A stretch of DNA of 64,000 bases, taken from Corynespora cassiicola. Its lineage: Eukaryota; Ascomycota; Dothideomycetes; Pleosporales; Corynesporascaceae. The translations under genes and the position numbers were made by a program. This document shows positions 33,101 through 45,437 of the stretch, piece by piece. The stretch spans positions 744,001 through 808,000 of the forward strand of contig JAEUWY010000005.1 in assembly GCA_022059125.1 (NCBI GenBank), written 5' to 3'. Numbering within the stretch: position 1 is the first letter of the stretch; each line of letters opens with the position of its first letter. The notes beneath the pieces are model-generated. The model ran no database searches. It worked only from the letters and a program-made list of their open reading frames with translations, and was not told the origin of the DNA.

Positions 33101-34600
33101 GACATGTTTGATATATCGGGGCGAAATTCTAGAAGAGAGGACTTTACACAGTTTTGGATTTTTTTTCGAAAGGCGTTTTGCGAACTCGGCGCATTGCGGG
33201 ACTCGAAGCAAAATCTTTCCGGGGCTACTGGGGCAACTTCACCTTATTTTCTGATTCTCTATTCACTCTGAGCGTATTACGGCAGGAAGCTCCCTGAATG
33301 CATGAAGCTCACATGCGGACACGAGGGACGGCACTACTTTTGTCGCTACTTATTTTGAACGGACAGCACTACTTATGGTATTGGCGCGCGGCGGTAACGT
33401 GGAGGATAAAGGGTTTTCTCATTTTCATGTGCATATCTGGGCGGAGGTCCCTCATGATACCCTTTACCTGCATGAATTGAAAACTCCAAAGATAAATCAA
33501 AGTCGAAGAAATCGAAATACGAAATGAAAATTATCAAAAAAAGGTCCAACCGTACCCTCTCTTGCCATGCGTCATTGTGATGATAAAAGGTGATGATAAA
33601 CTGTGCTTCTTCCGCAAATCTCCCCTCAACGCTTGTACATGTGCATTTTTATCTCCGAACCTTGACGATCGCTCGAGTGTTGTGAACGTCGAATTCGTTG
33701 AACGAGGCTGAAACAGAATGACTCAATGTGCAAGTCTCTTTACCTTTGGGGGTGATGATGCATGTCTGCGCGGGGGTTCGTCCGTAGCCAGCGCATCCCT
33801 CGTATCGCTTTGTAGTGTAGATGAGGACCCTAGACGTGCAAAAACTCCAGATGCCAAAGGCGCGCAGAGGGCAGGCAGAGCGAGAAACATAAAGCCCGAC
33901 CAAGCTCATAGAAAAGGGAAGAAGAAAAAAAATGTCAAACGGACCATCAGAAACGCAATCGAGGATCCCACGGCCATCACTTCGTATCGACTGGCTATCA
34001 CAATATGCTCTACCCCGATTCCCCCCTCCATCTCTCCCCTCCTCCCAACGCATCGCAGCGCATCGCGTCGCGTCGCGTTTCGATTGCACAAACACTCCAA
34101 GTTTTTTTTTTCCCTTGACTTTGTTTTGCATACGTGTTCAATCTCGGTGCGCGATGGGCGTTGTTGTCGTGTTTCAAGATGGGGAGGTGAGACGAGGCGA
34201 GATGAGACGCGGTGCCTGAGGAAGATGAAGGGTGGGCGGTTGATGGGGTGAATGGTTGTCGCATGTTTTTGGGGAGGGGAAACAAGCTTGTGTTGGGGGG
34301 GTTCTAGGGAGGATGCAAAAACCCACTCATACATGTGGATGTTGTTCATAGAGGGAGTTGAAGATGGAAGACATTTCTGTATTGTGAGGGCTTTAACGCT
34401 TCGATGCGGTGCTGTGTCTGAGTGGGGTGAAGGAGGGAAAAAATGACATGTTTGATGGGGGTGATGATGCTTCACCAACATTTTTTAATCCAGCTTCAAG
34501 ATTGACTGCACCACCATGCCCAAGGTTTTTGAAGAGAATGGTGAGGTAGTAAACAGACAGACATGAATTGATGCTGCAGTCCCTACAGCAACACCACCCC
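33101..34600. other. Intergenic interval between convergent genes
   Basis: 1.5 kb, AT-richer on the left (A/T runs at about 33480-33550, typical of a 3' flank), with GA-rich stretches at about 34190-34320. No gene is supported. Confidence 0.55.
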
Positions 34601-35332
34601 TCACCACCACACTTCCCTCATCTCCCCAGGCCTCATATCCTCTCTGGGCTTTTTCTTCCCCTCGGGCCTCTTCTTCTGCAACCTCTTCCTCTGTCGACCC
34701 TCTTCCTTGTTCTCTCTCCACCACCTAGAAGAAGTGGCAGTGGCAGTGGCATAAGGAGCAGGGCCAGATGCGGGGAACACAGGAGCACCCAATCCCTCCT
34801 CCACAGCACCCTTCTTCTCACTGCTCTCCCTGCTCTCCCGAAGACACCTAATCGGAGCCCGGAGGGCGGTTTTCAAAAAGCGCACCGCGCTGTCCCGTCG
34901 TCGGGTGCGGCGCTGGTGCTGCTGCGGTGGCGGCGGCGGCGGCGGTTGTGGCTGCCGCTGGCCAGCATATGAAAAGGCGTGGGTCAGTGGCACCACGCGA
35001 GCAATGCCCAGCTCAGGGGCAGAATCATAATCGGATATTTCTTCGTCTGAAAATTCTCGCGCAGAAGAAGACGAGGAAGACGAAGGATGAGGAGATGACG
35101 ACAGAGGTGGGGTGGAGTGCGAGTCGTGCCTCCTTGTCGTCGTTGGCGAGGCGAGTGCGCTCTCAGAAGAATCGACAACTTCTAATGGCTTTGGACGAGC
35201 CCGGTGAGGTGCTGAGTCTGTGGAGGGGAGGGTTGACGTCCAGGAGCGGGGTGGGGCTGGTCGTGAAGAGCTCCATGGTAACCGTTGTTCCAGGAGAAGG
35301 TAAGGGGCAGCTACTGCCATTACATTTTCCAT
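34601..35332 (-). CDS. Basic low-complexity protein of unknown function
   Basis: A single frame of 243 aa from ATG 35332. The N-terminus is mildly hydrophobic (MENVMAVAAPYLLLEQRLPW). It is followed by Ser/Pro-rich sequence with an acidic patch (EFSDEEISDYDSAPELG), a polyproline stretch (about 130-137), an ordered-looking basic segment (RRDSAVRFLKTALRAPIRC) and a strongly basic C-terminus (KRLQKKRPEGKKKPRED). Codon use is coding-like, and no internal intron is needed. It is perhaps a nuclear or nucleolar protein. I do not recognise a family, and a chance ORF in GC-rich DNA cannot be excluded. Confidence 0.5.
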   Translation of the reverse strand: MENVMAVAAPYLLLEQRLPWSSSRPAPPRSWTSTLPSTDSAPHRARPKPLEVVDSSESALASPTTTRRHDSHSTPPLSSSPHPSSSSSSSAREFSDEEISDYDSAPELGIARVVPLTHAFSYAGQRQPQPPPPPPPQQHQRRTRRRDSAVRFLKTALRAPIRCLRESRESSEKKGAVEEGLGAPVFPASGPAPYATATATSSRWWRENKEEGRQRKRLQKKRPEGKKKPREDMRPGEMREVWW

Positions 35333-35743
35333 ATTGGTAAAATATATTTTTGCTGTTTGGTATGCTTTTCTCTGTGTAACTTGAATGGCAGAGGGGGTTT
35401 GGAGGCAAGAATTATGCTGATGTAGTGCAAGAGTGATTAAGAGGAAACGCAGGAACTGAAGAACAATTTAGTACAATAGTCGTAGTTAACATTGGTATGT
35501 TGAAGCACCATTAACCATCGAAAACAGGACTCAAAATCGTTGGATAAGTGTGTTGGGCTCAAGAACAAAGATTGACGAGCTGGCTTGAAGCAACTTTTAA
35601 CCATGGTACTGTAACAGTAATGATGCACAAAAATTAAAATACTTTTAACACAAAAAAAGAGAATATACCAAACCGGGAAAATCCTAACCCAACAACTCCA
35701 AATTTCATCCAGAGTTCTTGGGTATCGTAGTCGTCGGGCGTCT
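35333..35743. other. Intergenic interval
   Basis: 411 bp, AT-rich, and 3' of the transcription-factor-domain gene. The left part is the promoter of the basic protein. No gene is seen. Confidence 0.6.
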
Positions 35744-37870
35744 TTACACCCCAAAATCCATGTTCAATTTTTTTATCCCTAGCCCACAGAACCCTTCGAG
35801 ATAGGGGAAGAGTTTCAACACCCGTTCGAGATCTGCCGTGTCTCTGATCATACCTCTACTTCGAGCATGAAGGCGAAATTGCTCCAAGTACCAGGGATAC
35901 TCAGGTCTGAAATTCACACTAGAGACAAGTGTTCCCAAGAAGAAAGCCCAAGTGATGAGGTTGTCGACCGGATTCATGCCAAATTTTGTTGCCTGAGCAC
36001 TGCTCTCGGAGCCTGCTGAAGCGGAAGCAGCGGTTCCCCTTCCGTCTATAATCGATGATGTCGATGAGCCGGTTGTACTGTAAGCTGGACGTGAAGTTGA
36101 GTTCAGTAGCGGGATCAACGCCACTTTTACCCTCGTAACGAAGAGCTCGCACATTCTCATCATTGGAGGCAATGCTCTCAGAGCCACCCAAAAGTACAGT
36201 TGAGAAACTTCCGCAAGCAGGATTTCTACCTCTGTGAAACGACGTCCAGACTCTTTCTCAGCTGTCAGGACCTCAAGAATGACCATCTCCACGTCATAAA
36301 GTGGTTGAAGGACCGCTGGATTTAGTGTAGCACGGCCGCCCCAGGTGCTGTATTCGGACTTTGGCTCAGCGTGCATGATGGTGATCTGATGCGTCAGTCG
36401 AATGATATTGCACAGAGGGTCCGCAAGGGGTGGAAGGTTGGCCAGTGTTATCAGAGTTAGACGGTCTGCTTCAGTAACAACTGCCGGCGGAATTATGCCG
36501 GCTTTTGGTTGAGGCGTGCGGGGAAGTATAGGCATTCGAGGGCCTGCAGAAGCCACCCCATATTCGCACCTAATAAAAAGGTTACCATTTTCTAATGCAT
36601 TCGGCAACAGGTTTCACTGACCATTGCAAAGCCTTCCTCATCCACGGCTTGAGTGCCATGAAGCCGGCCGTGAGGTCGCCATTACCTTTGAGCTTCAGAG
36701 CCCTGACGAGAGCACTGCTGTGATGTTCAGCTGCCTCGTACATGCCCGAAAAGCACTGCAGTCACAGTCAGCACTAGCCACATACAATACCTGTGCATTG
36801 AAGTCTAGAGCCCAATATCAAGCCAAGTACTCACCGCGCATGCCGTAAAACAGCCCATGGCCCCTAGAAACGTATCGGTATAGTCTTGAACCGGACGTTG
36901 GCTCGCTTCTCGCATAGTAGTCAAGGCCAGCCGGAAATAAAAATGGGCTTCCTCTGAATCCCAGCGTCCGGCTATTCCATCTCGAATCAGTGTAGTAGCA
37001 TGTAGCCACACTATGAAAGAGACGTGCTCGCCGGACATGTGACCCAATATGGTGTTCTCTTGCGTCTTAAGGAGGGCGCCTTGTGGCGGGCGCCAGGCAC
37101 GATAGTCTACGCTTATCAGATGCTGACCACCACCATGACAGGAGTCTCCAGCACATACCGTCACAACATGGTATCTGCTCCGGGCAAGAGGTCAAGACTA
37201 CTCACGATGTTAGCATGTATTACTAAACAAACCGATAGACGAGTGTCCTGAGCCAATGGACATTGGTCCTTGCGAGCAAAGACAAACAGGGCGAGGACCC
37301 CTGAAACAACACGAACTTACAGTACTCTATAATGTGGTCGATCTTCCTCCCGACGGCTGGGAGGGTCCCAAAGGGATCGACGCTGCCCATGCTGATGTCG
37401 TTGAGCGGAGACACCTTCCGTCGATCTACTCCGCGGAACATGACCATCTGGCCATGCTCGCTTCTCCTGTCACCCTCGGACTTGGCCGCTTTCCTAGTCC
37501 CATCTTTGTGTTTGCTGGCGTCGGTGTTCTTGTGCTTGTTCTTCCAGACCCACTCGCGCGCCTTCTTCCTGACGATGGCGTCCTTCTTGGGGTCGGAATT
37601 GTCGAGGAAGCACAGCTGCGTCTGCGGTGCGGACGGGGCAATGGAAAAGGTCGGCTGGACCTTGTGGAAGAACTTGCGGCCCTTCTTGGACGTTTGAGGT
37701 GGGTTCCCACCTGCCACTGCTGCTTGTACAGTTGGGCCGGGAGCTGGAGCCGCAGTAGCAGCGGTGGCAGGCCCTGCCCCCACCGTGGCCGCACTGGACG
37801 GTCCAAGCCCCTCCCGCGTTGGCGTCGACCCGCCCTGAGCCGATAGGTCGATGATTTGTAGTCCCGACAT
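35744..37870 (-). CDS. Fungal-specific transcription-factor-domain protein ('tachykinin-like' family), five exons
   Basis: CDS complement(join(35744..36569, 36622..36755, 36835..37106, 37159..37197, 37321..37870)), 606 aa. Introns are 123, 52, 79 and 52 nt, all with GT...AG and in-frame joins. Exon 2 is only 39 nt and encodes the FLTSCPEQIPCCD piece. The N-terminal signature LCFLDNSDPKKDAIVRKKAR, then EWVWKNKHK and VDPFGTLPAVGRKIDHIIEY, is that of a large Pezizomycotina family often labelled tachykinin family or fungal transcription-factor domain (PF11951-like). It has no Zn2Cys6 cluster, so it probably does not bind DNA through one. The long helical remainder (ENTILGHMSGEHVSFIVWLH, GNGDLTAGFMALKPWMRKAL, WAFFLGTLVSSVNFRP) fits the helical regulatory domain of fungal regulators. 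It is probably a nuclear regulator; its targets are unknown. Confidence 0.88.
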
Positions 37871-39150
37871 CAGGTCGTTTCTTGGGGCGTGGGCCTGCGC
37901 TGCCGTAATCTCAGCGTGCTCGAGTCCAGTCGGGGTCGGATGTACGAGGCCGGGTATCCGATTACCGAACGGGGACAGCGAAGTATCTCAATCAGTAACG
38001 GACCGACTAGCTATGATCTGGCCCTAGGCCGAAAAGGACGCAATGGGATGCATGAAACCGTATACCAGGCAGCGCGGGGACGAGATGCTTGCTTGTTGGC
38101 GTGCTTGTTGTTGGCTTGCTTGTCGGCGTGGGAACGACTAGAGACGGAGTGCCCGTGTCGTTATCTGCGCCATACGGGACGACCGAGATGGCGCCGTCGC
38201 TCTGGCAAGAGGCCCCTTGTGCGCTCCGAGGCTGCGAGGCCAAACTTAAATGTGGGCTTTTCGACACGGGAAGTCGACGACGCGGTAGAGGTGCGGGTTA
38301 CCGAGCCCCTCACCATGACCCGCCACCGAGTACGCCTCCTGAGTCGGCACCGGCAGGGAAAGTAGGGCGAGGCAGGACGTGTGGCGGCAGACCGATCATT
38401 CTGGTCCCTTTTCCCGAGCTCGTGTGCTACGTGCTGGGTGCTGGTACTGCGTACCGTCGTACTGAAGAAGCAATGGCTCCAAAAGCAACGGAATTGCAAA
38501 GGAGACATTCTCGGTACCTCTTGCCGTCTCGCGCCTCAGATGCGTTCAGGGTGCGCGTGGCCGAGTGGAGACGCTGCAAGTGCTTCCTTTTCCCCCCGAC
38601 ACCATAGAGTTGGCGCTAGCCTGGGCCGGTCAAGACCGTCGTGAACGTCACCGAGCACATGCGGCTCTAGATCGTCGCCTCAACGACCTCATAAGCGACC
38701 TCGATGCCCCGGTATCCTGGAACTGCTGTTAGCTGTCACTTTGAAAGGGGGGGCCTGATACGACTGGGTTCGTGGTTCGTGGCTGGACTGGCGGCTCGCA
38801 TTACCGCCATCTCTTTCCACTGTCATGCTCGTGCATTAGACTGAGGAAAACTTCCAAAAAGCAATAGCAGCCACAGTTATGATCGGTGTGCAACGCCAGA
38901 TCAAGGATCAGGCCCGAAGACTCCAAGACATATGCAAGTGATCCTGCAGCTAACACTTCCGAAGTTCCCCAAAAGCTAACGGGCATGTGCCATGTCTGGG
39001 AGGGTGATCAATTCTGCATACATATCAAACCGATAGACGCCACCTGGCAAACGCCTACCGTTGATGCCAGGGTCCCCCATCTGAACAACTGGCGGAAACA
39101 TACTTCCCACCCGCAGGTGCCATTGTTCAATACTATCTACATCCTGGGCC
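37871..39150. other. Intergenic interval
   Basis: 1.3 kb that contains the promoter of the transcription-factor-domain gene and the 3' flank of DBP4. It shows GCTTGCTTG-type short repeats at about 38090-38125. No gene is supported. Confidence 0.55.
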
Positions 39151-41662
39151 TCATCCAAGCAGGCCTGCAGCCAGCGCTTCCATGTCCTCCAACGTCTCTG
39201 GTTGTTCCACCACCTGGCGATCCACCTTCTTTCCTTTCTTGCGCTTCTTGCTGCCGCGTGCCTCATCCTCCGAGTCAGACTGGAACCACTTCTTTTGTTT
39301 CTTTGGTGGTGACACGGCATCCTCGTCTTCGCTAGATTCTGCATCAGCACGGAAGTTTGCCAGCAGATCCTCCTCGGCCTCTCCAAGTTCCACTCCACCA
39401 TCATCATCCTCCTCCTCCTCGCCGTCACTCTTGTCCGAGCCAATCGTGCCCCTTTCGCGTTCCTTGCGTTTCCGCATCTTTTCCTTTCTTTTTGCCTTGG
39501 CCATGGCCTTGTCCTCAACGTCGGCCTGTGCGACCACCTCCTTGGCAGACTCGAGGAATTTGCGTCTCTGCTCTTCTGGGCGGCCCCTGGCTTTGAAGTC
39601 CTCTTCGTTTTCAAGTTCGTATATTTCATGGGCATTGCCTTCATCATCGTAGACCAGCTTCTTGCCCTTGTCCATGAGCTTGAGTAGCTTCTTCTTCGAC
39701 TTGAGCAACTTCTCTCGGCGGTTGCTGTCGACGACAAGGGGCTGAGATGCGCCCGGCAGATGGACCACTTTGCCACCTGCAGGCGCAGCCTCTTCGTCAC
39801 TCTCGGACATGTCGGCAGTTTTGTCTGGTTCAGCCGGTATCCTCCTCTTGACGGCGAGGAAGTCATCGTCGTCGCCATTCGCTGCCGCCTGCCCACCTGT
39901 AAAGTCATCCTCCGATCCTGATGCACCCTCGTCATCCTCATCTTGGACAAGCTTCTTGTAGTGATCTGCCAGAACATCCTGGTTCTGCCTCTCAAACATG
40001 CGGTCGTATTTGGTGCGAACAGCCTTGGGCTTCTTCTTGTCTTCTTCGTCCTCGTCTGAGTCGGAAACCTCGAGTGCCTGTCTCGAGGCATCCTTCTTTG
40101 CCTTGCTATCATCGCTCTTCAAGAACTTAATCTTGGGCGCACCGGGCAATCCTAGACTAGCAGCGTATGCCTCAAAGTCGTACTCTTTGAGCTTGAAAAT
40201 CTCCTTATCCTTTTGAAGATAGAGAGACTTGACATATGTGATGAACGCTTTTTGTGCCAAGTACTTGAGTGCAGGATCCTTGAAGTTCATGTGGACGAGC
40301 TGGCTCTTGATGGACTGCTTCTTCTTTTGCCGGACATTAATCATCTCCACGGGCACTTTTTTCGCTGCTAGCCTCTCAAGCATTCCTTCCTCCTCGCTAG
40401 GGGTCAGGAAGATGACCCCGCGTCCCTCGCGATTGTAGCGTGCTGTACGACCGACACGGTGGATATAGGTATCCACGTCTTCGGGACAGTCAACCTGGAT
40501 GACAAAATCCACGGCTGGGAAATCCAATCCTCTGGCTGCCACATCGGTGGCGAAAAGACAAGAATACTTCGCAGCGGAGAATTTGGATGTGACATCTAAA
40601 CGAGCGCCCTGCTTCTGGCGACCATGGATGTGGAGTAGCGGGATACCAGGCTGCATGTGACGGAAGGACTCGTAGACAAATCGAACCACTTTGGCGGAAG
40701 AGAAAAAGCAAAGAATTTTCGACTTCTTGCTCGCCTGAATAAAACTCCACAGCGTGTCCAGCTTTTCTTCCAGCGGGCAGATGATGTAGTTTTGCTGAAG
40801 TGACTTTGGGGTCGCAGATTTGTCCTCGGCATGGACCGAAACGTACTCTGGATCCTGTAGGCTCAGTCGGGCCAGATCCGAGACTCTCTTCGACTGGGTT
40901 GCAGAGAAGAGCAGTGTCTGCCTCTCCCTCGGCAGGTACTCAATGATGGCATCCACATCTCTCTGGAAGCCCATGTCCAAGATTCGGTCTGCCTCGTCCA
41001 AGACCAACATCTTCAAGTCATCCACATTGAAGGCGACCGTCTGCGACAGATGCTGCAGAATGCGGCCAGGCGTGCCCACCAGAATGTTCATCCTAGTCAA
41101 TGCTTGTCTTTCCGCCTCCATGCTCTTTCCTCCAATGACCAAACCTGCTGCGAACATGTGCCCGTGTTTTCCCAGCTTGCACAAAACGTCGAAGATTTGG
41201 ATGGCAAGTTCTCGAGTTGGCGAAATGATCAATGCGCCCAATCCAGCGTCCGCGCCAACGTGCTGCAGGCGGTACAGGTTCTCCAACACCGGAATGATAA
41301 AAGAAAGTGTCTTTCCGCTACCCGTCTTTGCCGCACCGAGAATATCGTGGCCCTGGAGTGCGAGCGGGATTGCCTTTGCTTGGATATCGGTCATGACGGA
41401 GAAATGGGACGACTTGAGGCCTTGCTTGGTCGGGTCGGAGAGAGGAAGATCGGTGAAGTCCTTGTATGCGCCACTCTTGATATCCTGCGTGTGTTAGCAA
41501 ATATTGGCCCGGCTGCAAAAGCTACAAGAAACCGCCTACCAGCTCCGCAACGGCCTGCTCCAACTTCTCCACATCGACGTCGTCGCGCTTGCGCTTGGAC
41601 TGCGCGACCTGCTTTTTGACCTTGGTAGGTCGCGTGCGACCTGTGATTCCAGAGGCAACCAT
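39151..41662 (-). CDS. DBP4: ATP-dependent RNA helicase DBP4 (Hca4/DDX10)
   Basis: CDS complement(join(39151..41484, 41540..41662)), 818 aa. A 55-nt intron (GTAGGC, CTAAC, CAG) joins ...EQAVAEL to [10 protein letters not shown]. The first exon is basic ([14 protein letters not shown]). DEAD-box motifs: Q motif near [13 protein letters not shown]; Walker [10 protein letters not shown] (92-100); PTRELA; DEAD (204-207); SAT (235-237); [18 protein letters not shown]4-specific signatures follow ([49 protein letters not shown]), then a long acidic/basic tail. The family acts in the nucleolus on the early 90S pre-ribosome, in release of U14 snoRNA and 18S rRNA processing. It is head-to-head with the J-protein gene, with 252 bp between ATGs. 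Confidence 0.97.
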
Positions 41663-41914
41663 TGTAGTTACGCGTCGGTGAATAGGACGGGGAAGAGAAA
41701 TGGAGAAAAAGTTCGAAGGTTCGCAACGGGACCCAGAAATTTAATCCCAGATGAAAATCTCGGTGGTCCGTGCGCGGCGGGGATGTCACTGGTCGCCGCC
41801 CTGCCCTCCGCGGGCGAGCAACATTTACTTCGCTCGAACAGGTCGGGGCCCTCGAACACTTCCGACACTCACCACCGGGCCTTTTTTCGCAAGCGATTCA
41901 CCACCGGCGCAAAC
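41663..41914. promoter_or_regulatory. Bidirectional promoter, DBP4 / DNAJC8-like gene
   Basis: 252 bp between divergent ATGs at 41662 and 41915. No clear TATA box is visible. Confidence 0.6.
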
Positions 41915-42742
41915 ATGGCAGGCGACAAGGAAGATGCACAGCTCGATTCGGAGCTCGAGGCCATGGGCAAGGAGTTTGACAAGGTGAGATCTCGTGCCCA
42001 CCTACTACCTAGGGTATAGGTACAGCATGGCTAACAGCTCGCAGGACCAGGAGATTGACCGTATGCAAGCCCCCAATTTGAACCCCTCTACAGCCCCCTT
42101 GGGCACACAGATACACAGAAGTCTCACAGAAGAAACCCTCCAGGCATCCTATCCGTCTTCCGCAACAACGCCTACGCCGTCCTCGACCTCCAACCCGGCG
42201 TCCCCGAAAACGACATCAAAAAGACGTACCGCACAAAATCCCTCCTCATCCATCCGGACAAGACGACCAACCCCAAGGCCCCCGAGGCCTTTGACCGCCT
42301 CAAGAAGGCGCAGACGGTACTCATGGACGAGAAGTTGCGCACCGAGCTGGACGAGTACATTGCCGACGCGCGCATGCTCGTGATGCGCGAGCGCAAGCTC
42401 ACGGCCGACGACGAGGAAGTAAAAAGCGAGGACTTCGCCAAGGCCTGGCTCGAGAAGACGACGTGGGTCATCCGCGAGGAGGAGCTGCGCAAGCAGCGCC
42501 GGCTCAAGGCGCAGCTGCGCGAGGAGGGCCGCCAGCAGCGCAAGGAAGAGGAGGAAATGGCCGAGCGCAAGCGCAAGCGCGAGCAGGATAGTGCGTGGGA
42601 AAATACGCGCGATACGCGCATCAACAGCTGGCGCGACTTTCAGAAGGGCAAGAAGGGCGCTGCGAGTGGCGCCGGAGCAGCTGGCGGCGGTGATGACGCC
42701 GGCAACAAGAAGAAGAAGAAGAAGATCAAGGCTTTGGGTTGA
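41915..42742 (+). CDS. J-domain protein, DNAJC8/Spf31-like
   Basis: CDS join(41915..41983, 42045..42060, 42144..42742), 227 aa. Introns are 61 nt (GTGAGA, CTAAC, GCAG) and 83 nt (GTATGC...CCAG). The middle exon is only 16 nt and encodes DQEID plus one base. The J domain spans about residues 24-95: RILSVFRNNAYAVLDLQPGV, then KKTYRTKSLLIHPDKTTNP with the HPD tripeptide, and AFDRLKKAQTVLMDE. A long basic, charged helix follows (KRKREQDSAWENTRDTRINS, then WRDFQKGKK) and ends in poly-Lys KKKKKKIKALG. This layout fits DNAJC8/Spf31, linked to pre-mRNA splicing, where the HPD activates an Hsp70. The start is the first ATG of the spliced frame. Confidence 0.92.
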
Positions 42743-42852
42743 AATGCGAGCTGCAGAGTCGTGTGTATGCGCCCCCCCCCCGCCTCCCTTCCAATTGGCC
42801 TTCCTTGCCGGATGCAACCACCATGCTTGCACGGCATTAGGACGGGACCGAA

Positions 42853-42873
42853 GTGTGTGTGTGTGTGTGTGTG
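42853..42873. repeat. (GT)n dinucleotide repeat
   Basis: About ten and a half GT units, noncoding, 110 bp after the J-protein stop. Confidence 0.92.
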
Positions 42874-44833
42874 CATTCTACCTGCGCAGGCTCTCTCTGT
42901 CAAGAAAGCCTGGGGCAGGTTCTACGGTGTCCATGGCGTTTGTTTTCTTTCTAGCTGGGGTGGCTTCCCTTTTTTTTTTCCCTCTCCTCCGTGGGAGCCA
43001 CACCAGCATGGATAGGATGGGATATGATGGCATAGATAGATAGTCCACTCATCTGCAATTGAACGAATACCCCCTTTCTCTCCACCCCCTTTGTCGATCT
43101 CGACCTGACCGGCAAAGCGTGGAGACTCCTGTATCCTTACTCGGCATTCCAGTACTCTCGTCTACGACACCATGTCCGCCGCCCCGCTGCATGCTCCCAC
43201 TCTCCCACTCTCCCCAAATGCCGGCCTTATGCGCCGTTTTAAGGCGACTGTGCGTGCGGGCAGGGAGCCACATGTGTGACATCGCAGCGGTCGGTCGGTC
43301 GGTCGATCGGTTGACCGCGCTTGAACCACACACGCACAGCGCATGCACGCATACCTAGGTTAGGTATAAGGCACAACACGCGTTGCGCGTTGGGATGGCA
43401 GAAAAGGCCGCGAGTGTGGCGAAAAGGCAGCAAGGAAGGGGAGAGGCTCTAGGCATACATACACCAAGGCATAGGCAGGTATGTATTGGCCTAGGAGCGG
43501 ATGAGTAAAGCAAGAGGGAGTGGGACGAGGGGAACAAAGAGAGGGGGGCAGGTGGATGCTTGATATAGAGATGGCAGCATCGTCATTACCCGTGGTAGTT
43601 ATAGAATCATATATAGTAGCAGTAGTAGTAAGTAGTCTGAGCAAAAAAGTATACCTCCTCGGCCGTGTCCCATCTGAGAACCAAACTTCCAAATGCCCAT
43701 CCGTCCATCCCTTCCTCCCATTCCTCCCCAACCCACCACGCGCCCCGACACCCACCCCAAAAGCTAGGCAACTACACCATCCCAACTCCCGAGCCCACCT
43801 GCCTAATGGCCTACCTGCCTGCCTGACCCTACCCACCCGCTCGCTCGCTCGCCCGCCAAACTAGCGCCCCGGGACCTGCATCCCCAGCGCAACCCTCACA
43901 CCCCCTTGTCCATCGGAATTTCTCCGAGAGGGCGCGGACCTACAATGGCTCGGCACGCGCCAATCACGGGGGTGGGGGTGATGCGAGACAGCGTCCGGCG
44001 GGCGCGCGCAGCAAACCAGAAACCGGAAACCAGCAACTGGCACCAGCACCAATACCAGGACCGGCACTCGAGGGGAAGGGGGGGAACCGGTTCGCCCCAT
44101 CGCCCATCGCCCATCGCCCAGCCAGCACATGGCCGGTAGCCAACGGTCAACGGCCAACACCGAATGATGGCTCCGCCTCAGTGGGTGGGTAAGACATTTG
44201 TTGCGCGCGGACGGGCGGGGGTTGGAGACCAGCGAGCAAGCAGCAGGTTGGTCAAGGAACAGGGAAGCAACGAGACAAGAAGCGGACAGACGATCTGGGT
44301 CGAACGGACGCGTACAAGTAGTACCCGTTGGACGATGGGGGGTGTGGGTGGGGGAGCGCAGCGAACGAGCGAGCGAGCAAGGAGGTGTCGCGCCACGGCA
44401 GCACGGAGAGGGTCCCGTTCGGGGGGTTGGTGGTGGTCATAGTGTGCGATGCTGCCTTGTCCACCTGCACTGCCTGCGCACGCCGTTGCGGAGTCAGTCC
44501 CCTATAGAAGCGTGGTGCCCGTCGCGTGTGCCCATGTCCGTCCGTCCTGCCATATCTCTTTGCCCCTGCCGCGAGCCGCGTCGCGCGTGGGACAAACGCG
44601 CAGGTATTATACCACCACCACTGCCGTCCGCCGACGAATTGCCTGTCTGCCCAACTGATATACTCCACAACCATGACGTGTGCAAGGAGAAAGAGATGGG
44701 AATCGATAAGATGCGGAGCGGATGCCTGGACTGTCATTGAATAGCCTTCTACCCCCCCTACCCTGCTAACTAGTCTCTAAAGAGGAACACAAAAACAGAT
44801 GGTATCTCTGAGATGATGGTATTGATAAAACAA

Positions 44834-44893
44834 GATGACGATGACGATGACGATGATGATGATGATGATGATGATGATGTTGATGTTGATAAT
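44834..44893. repeat. GATGAC / GAT trinucleotide tract
   Basis: GATGAC hexamers pass into a pure GAT tract and then TGTTGAT variants. In one plus frame it would read poly-Asp, but there is no gene context. Confidence 0.9.
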
Positions 44894-45437
44894 GGGGAAA
44901 CAAGCGATGGCGAATACAAGATTGACATGCAAAGAGCAAGGAGATATGGGAAAGAAGGAAAAAAAACGACAACGACTGAAAATGAAAGACCCTCTCCCTT
45001 GGTACGAAGACACAAGGGTAGGGACGTTTAATGGAAAAAGGAACCGTCCTGATATTGACGCGTCCGGTCCGACGACGGGAGAATTGCGATGCCCTGTCTC
45101 TGCATGACAAGCTCCCCATGCGACAAGGCCGGCTTGCCGGGGCAGCGGTAGCCGGGTATGTATGTGTTTTATATATGTACGATTCCGTCGGCGCGGGTGA
45201 TTATCACGAGGAATGCCCTTTCGGTTTTTCGACTGCTTCTTTAACTTCTCGATCGAGACAACCAAAAAATATCGGTCAGGTATATATTACAGGCCAACCC
45301 CTGGAGTATGTTTTATGTATCCCGGCGTTCCAACAATGCATCATCGTCGTGTTTTTCTTCTTCCCCCCTTTTCTTATTCTTCTTCTTCCTCGGCGCGTCC
45401 TTTGTCTTGACTTGAGGCATTTACTCTCTACGTTGAT

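Larger units (their letters stand above)
42743..45437. other. Repeat-rich intergenic interval
   Basis: 2.7 kb between the J-protein gene and the Zn2Cys6 gene, which both end here (convergent). It contains a C-run at about 42771-42781, (GT)n at 42853-42873, GGTCGGTCGG at about 43290-43310, the imperfect palindrome ATACCTA-GGT-TAGGTAT at 43351-43367, CGCTCGCT at about 43841-43852, CCCATCG units at about 44098-44118 and a GATGAC/GAT tract at 44834-44893. No gene is supported; part will be 3' untranslated sequence. Confidence 0.55.

Noticed and set aside
38976..40112. Minus-strand ORF of 378 codons overlapping the 3' half of DBP4
   Set aside because: It is a different frame of DBP4 itself. The Arg/Thr/Met-rich translation is an artefact of Lys/Glu/Asp codons read out of frame.
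44834..44893. Poly-Asp ORF on the plus strand
   Set aside because: It is a GAT/GATGAC simple repeat in an intergenic region with no supported gene around it.
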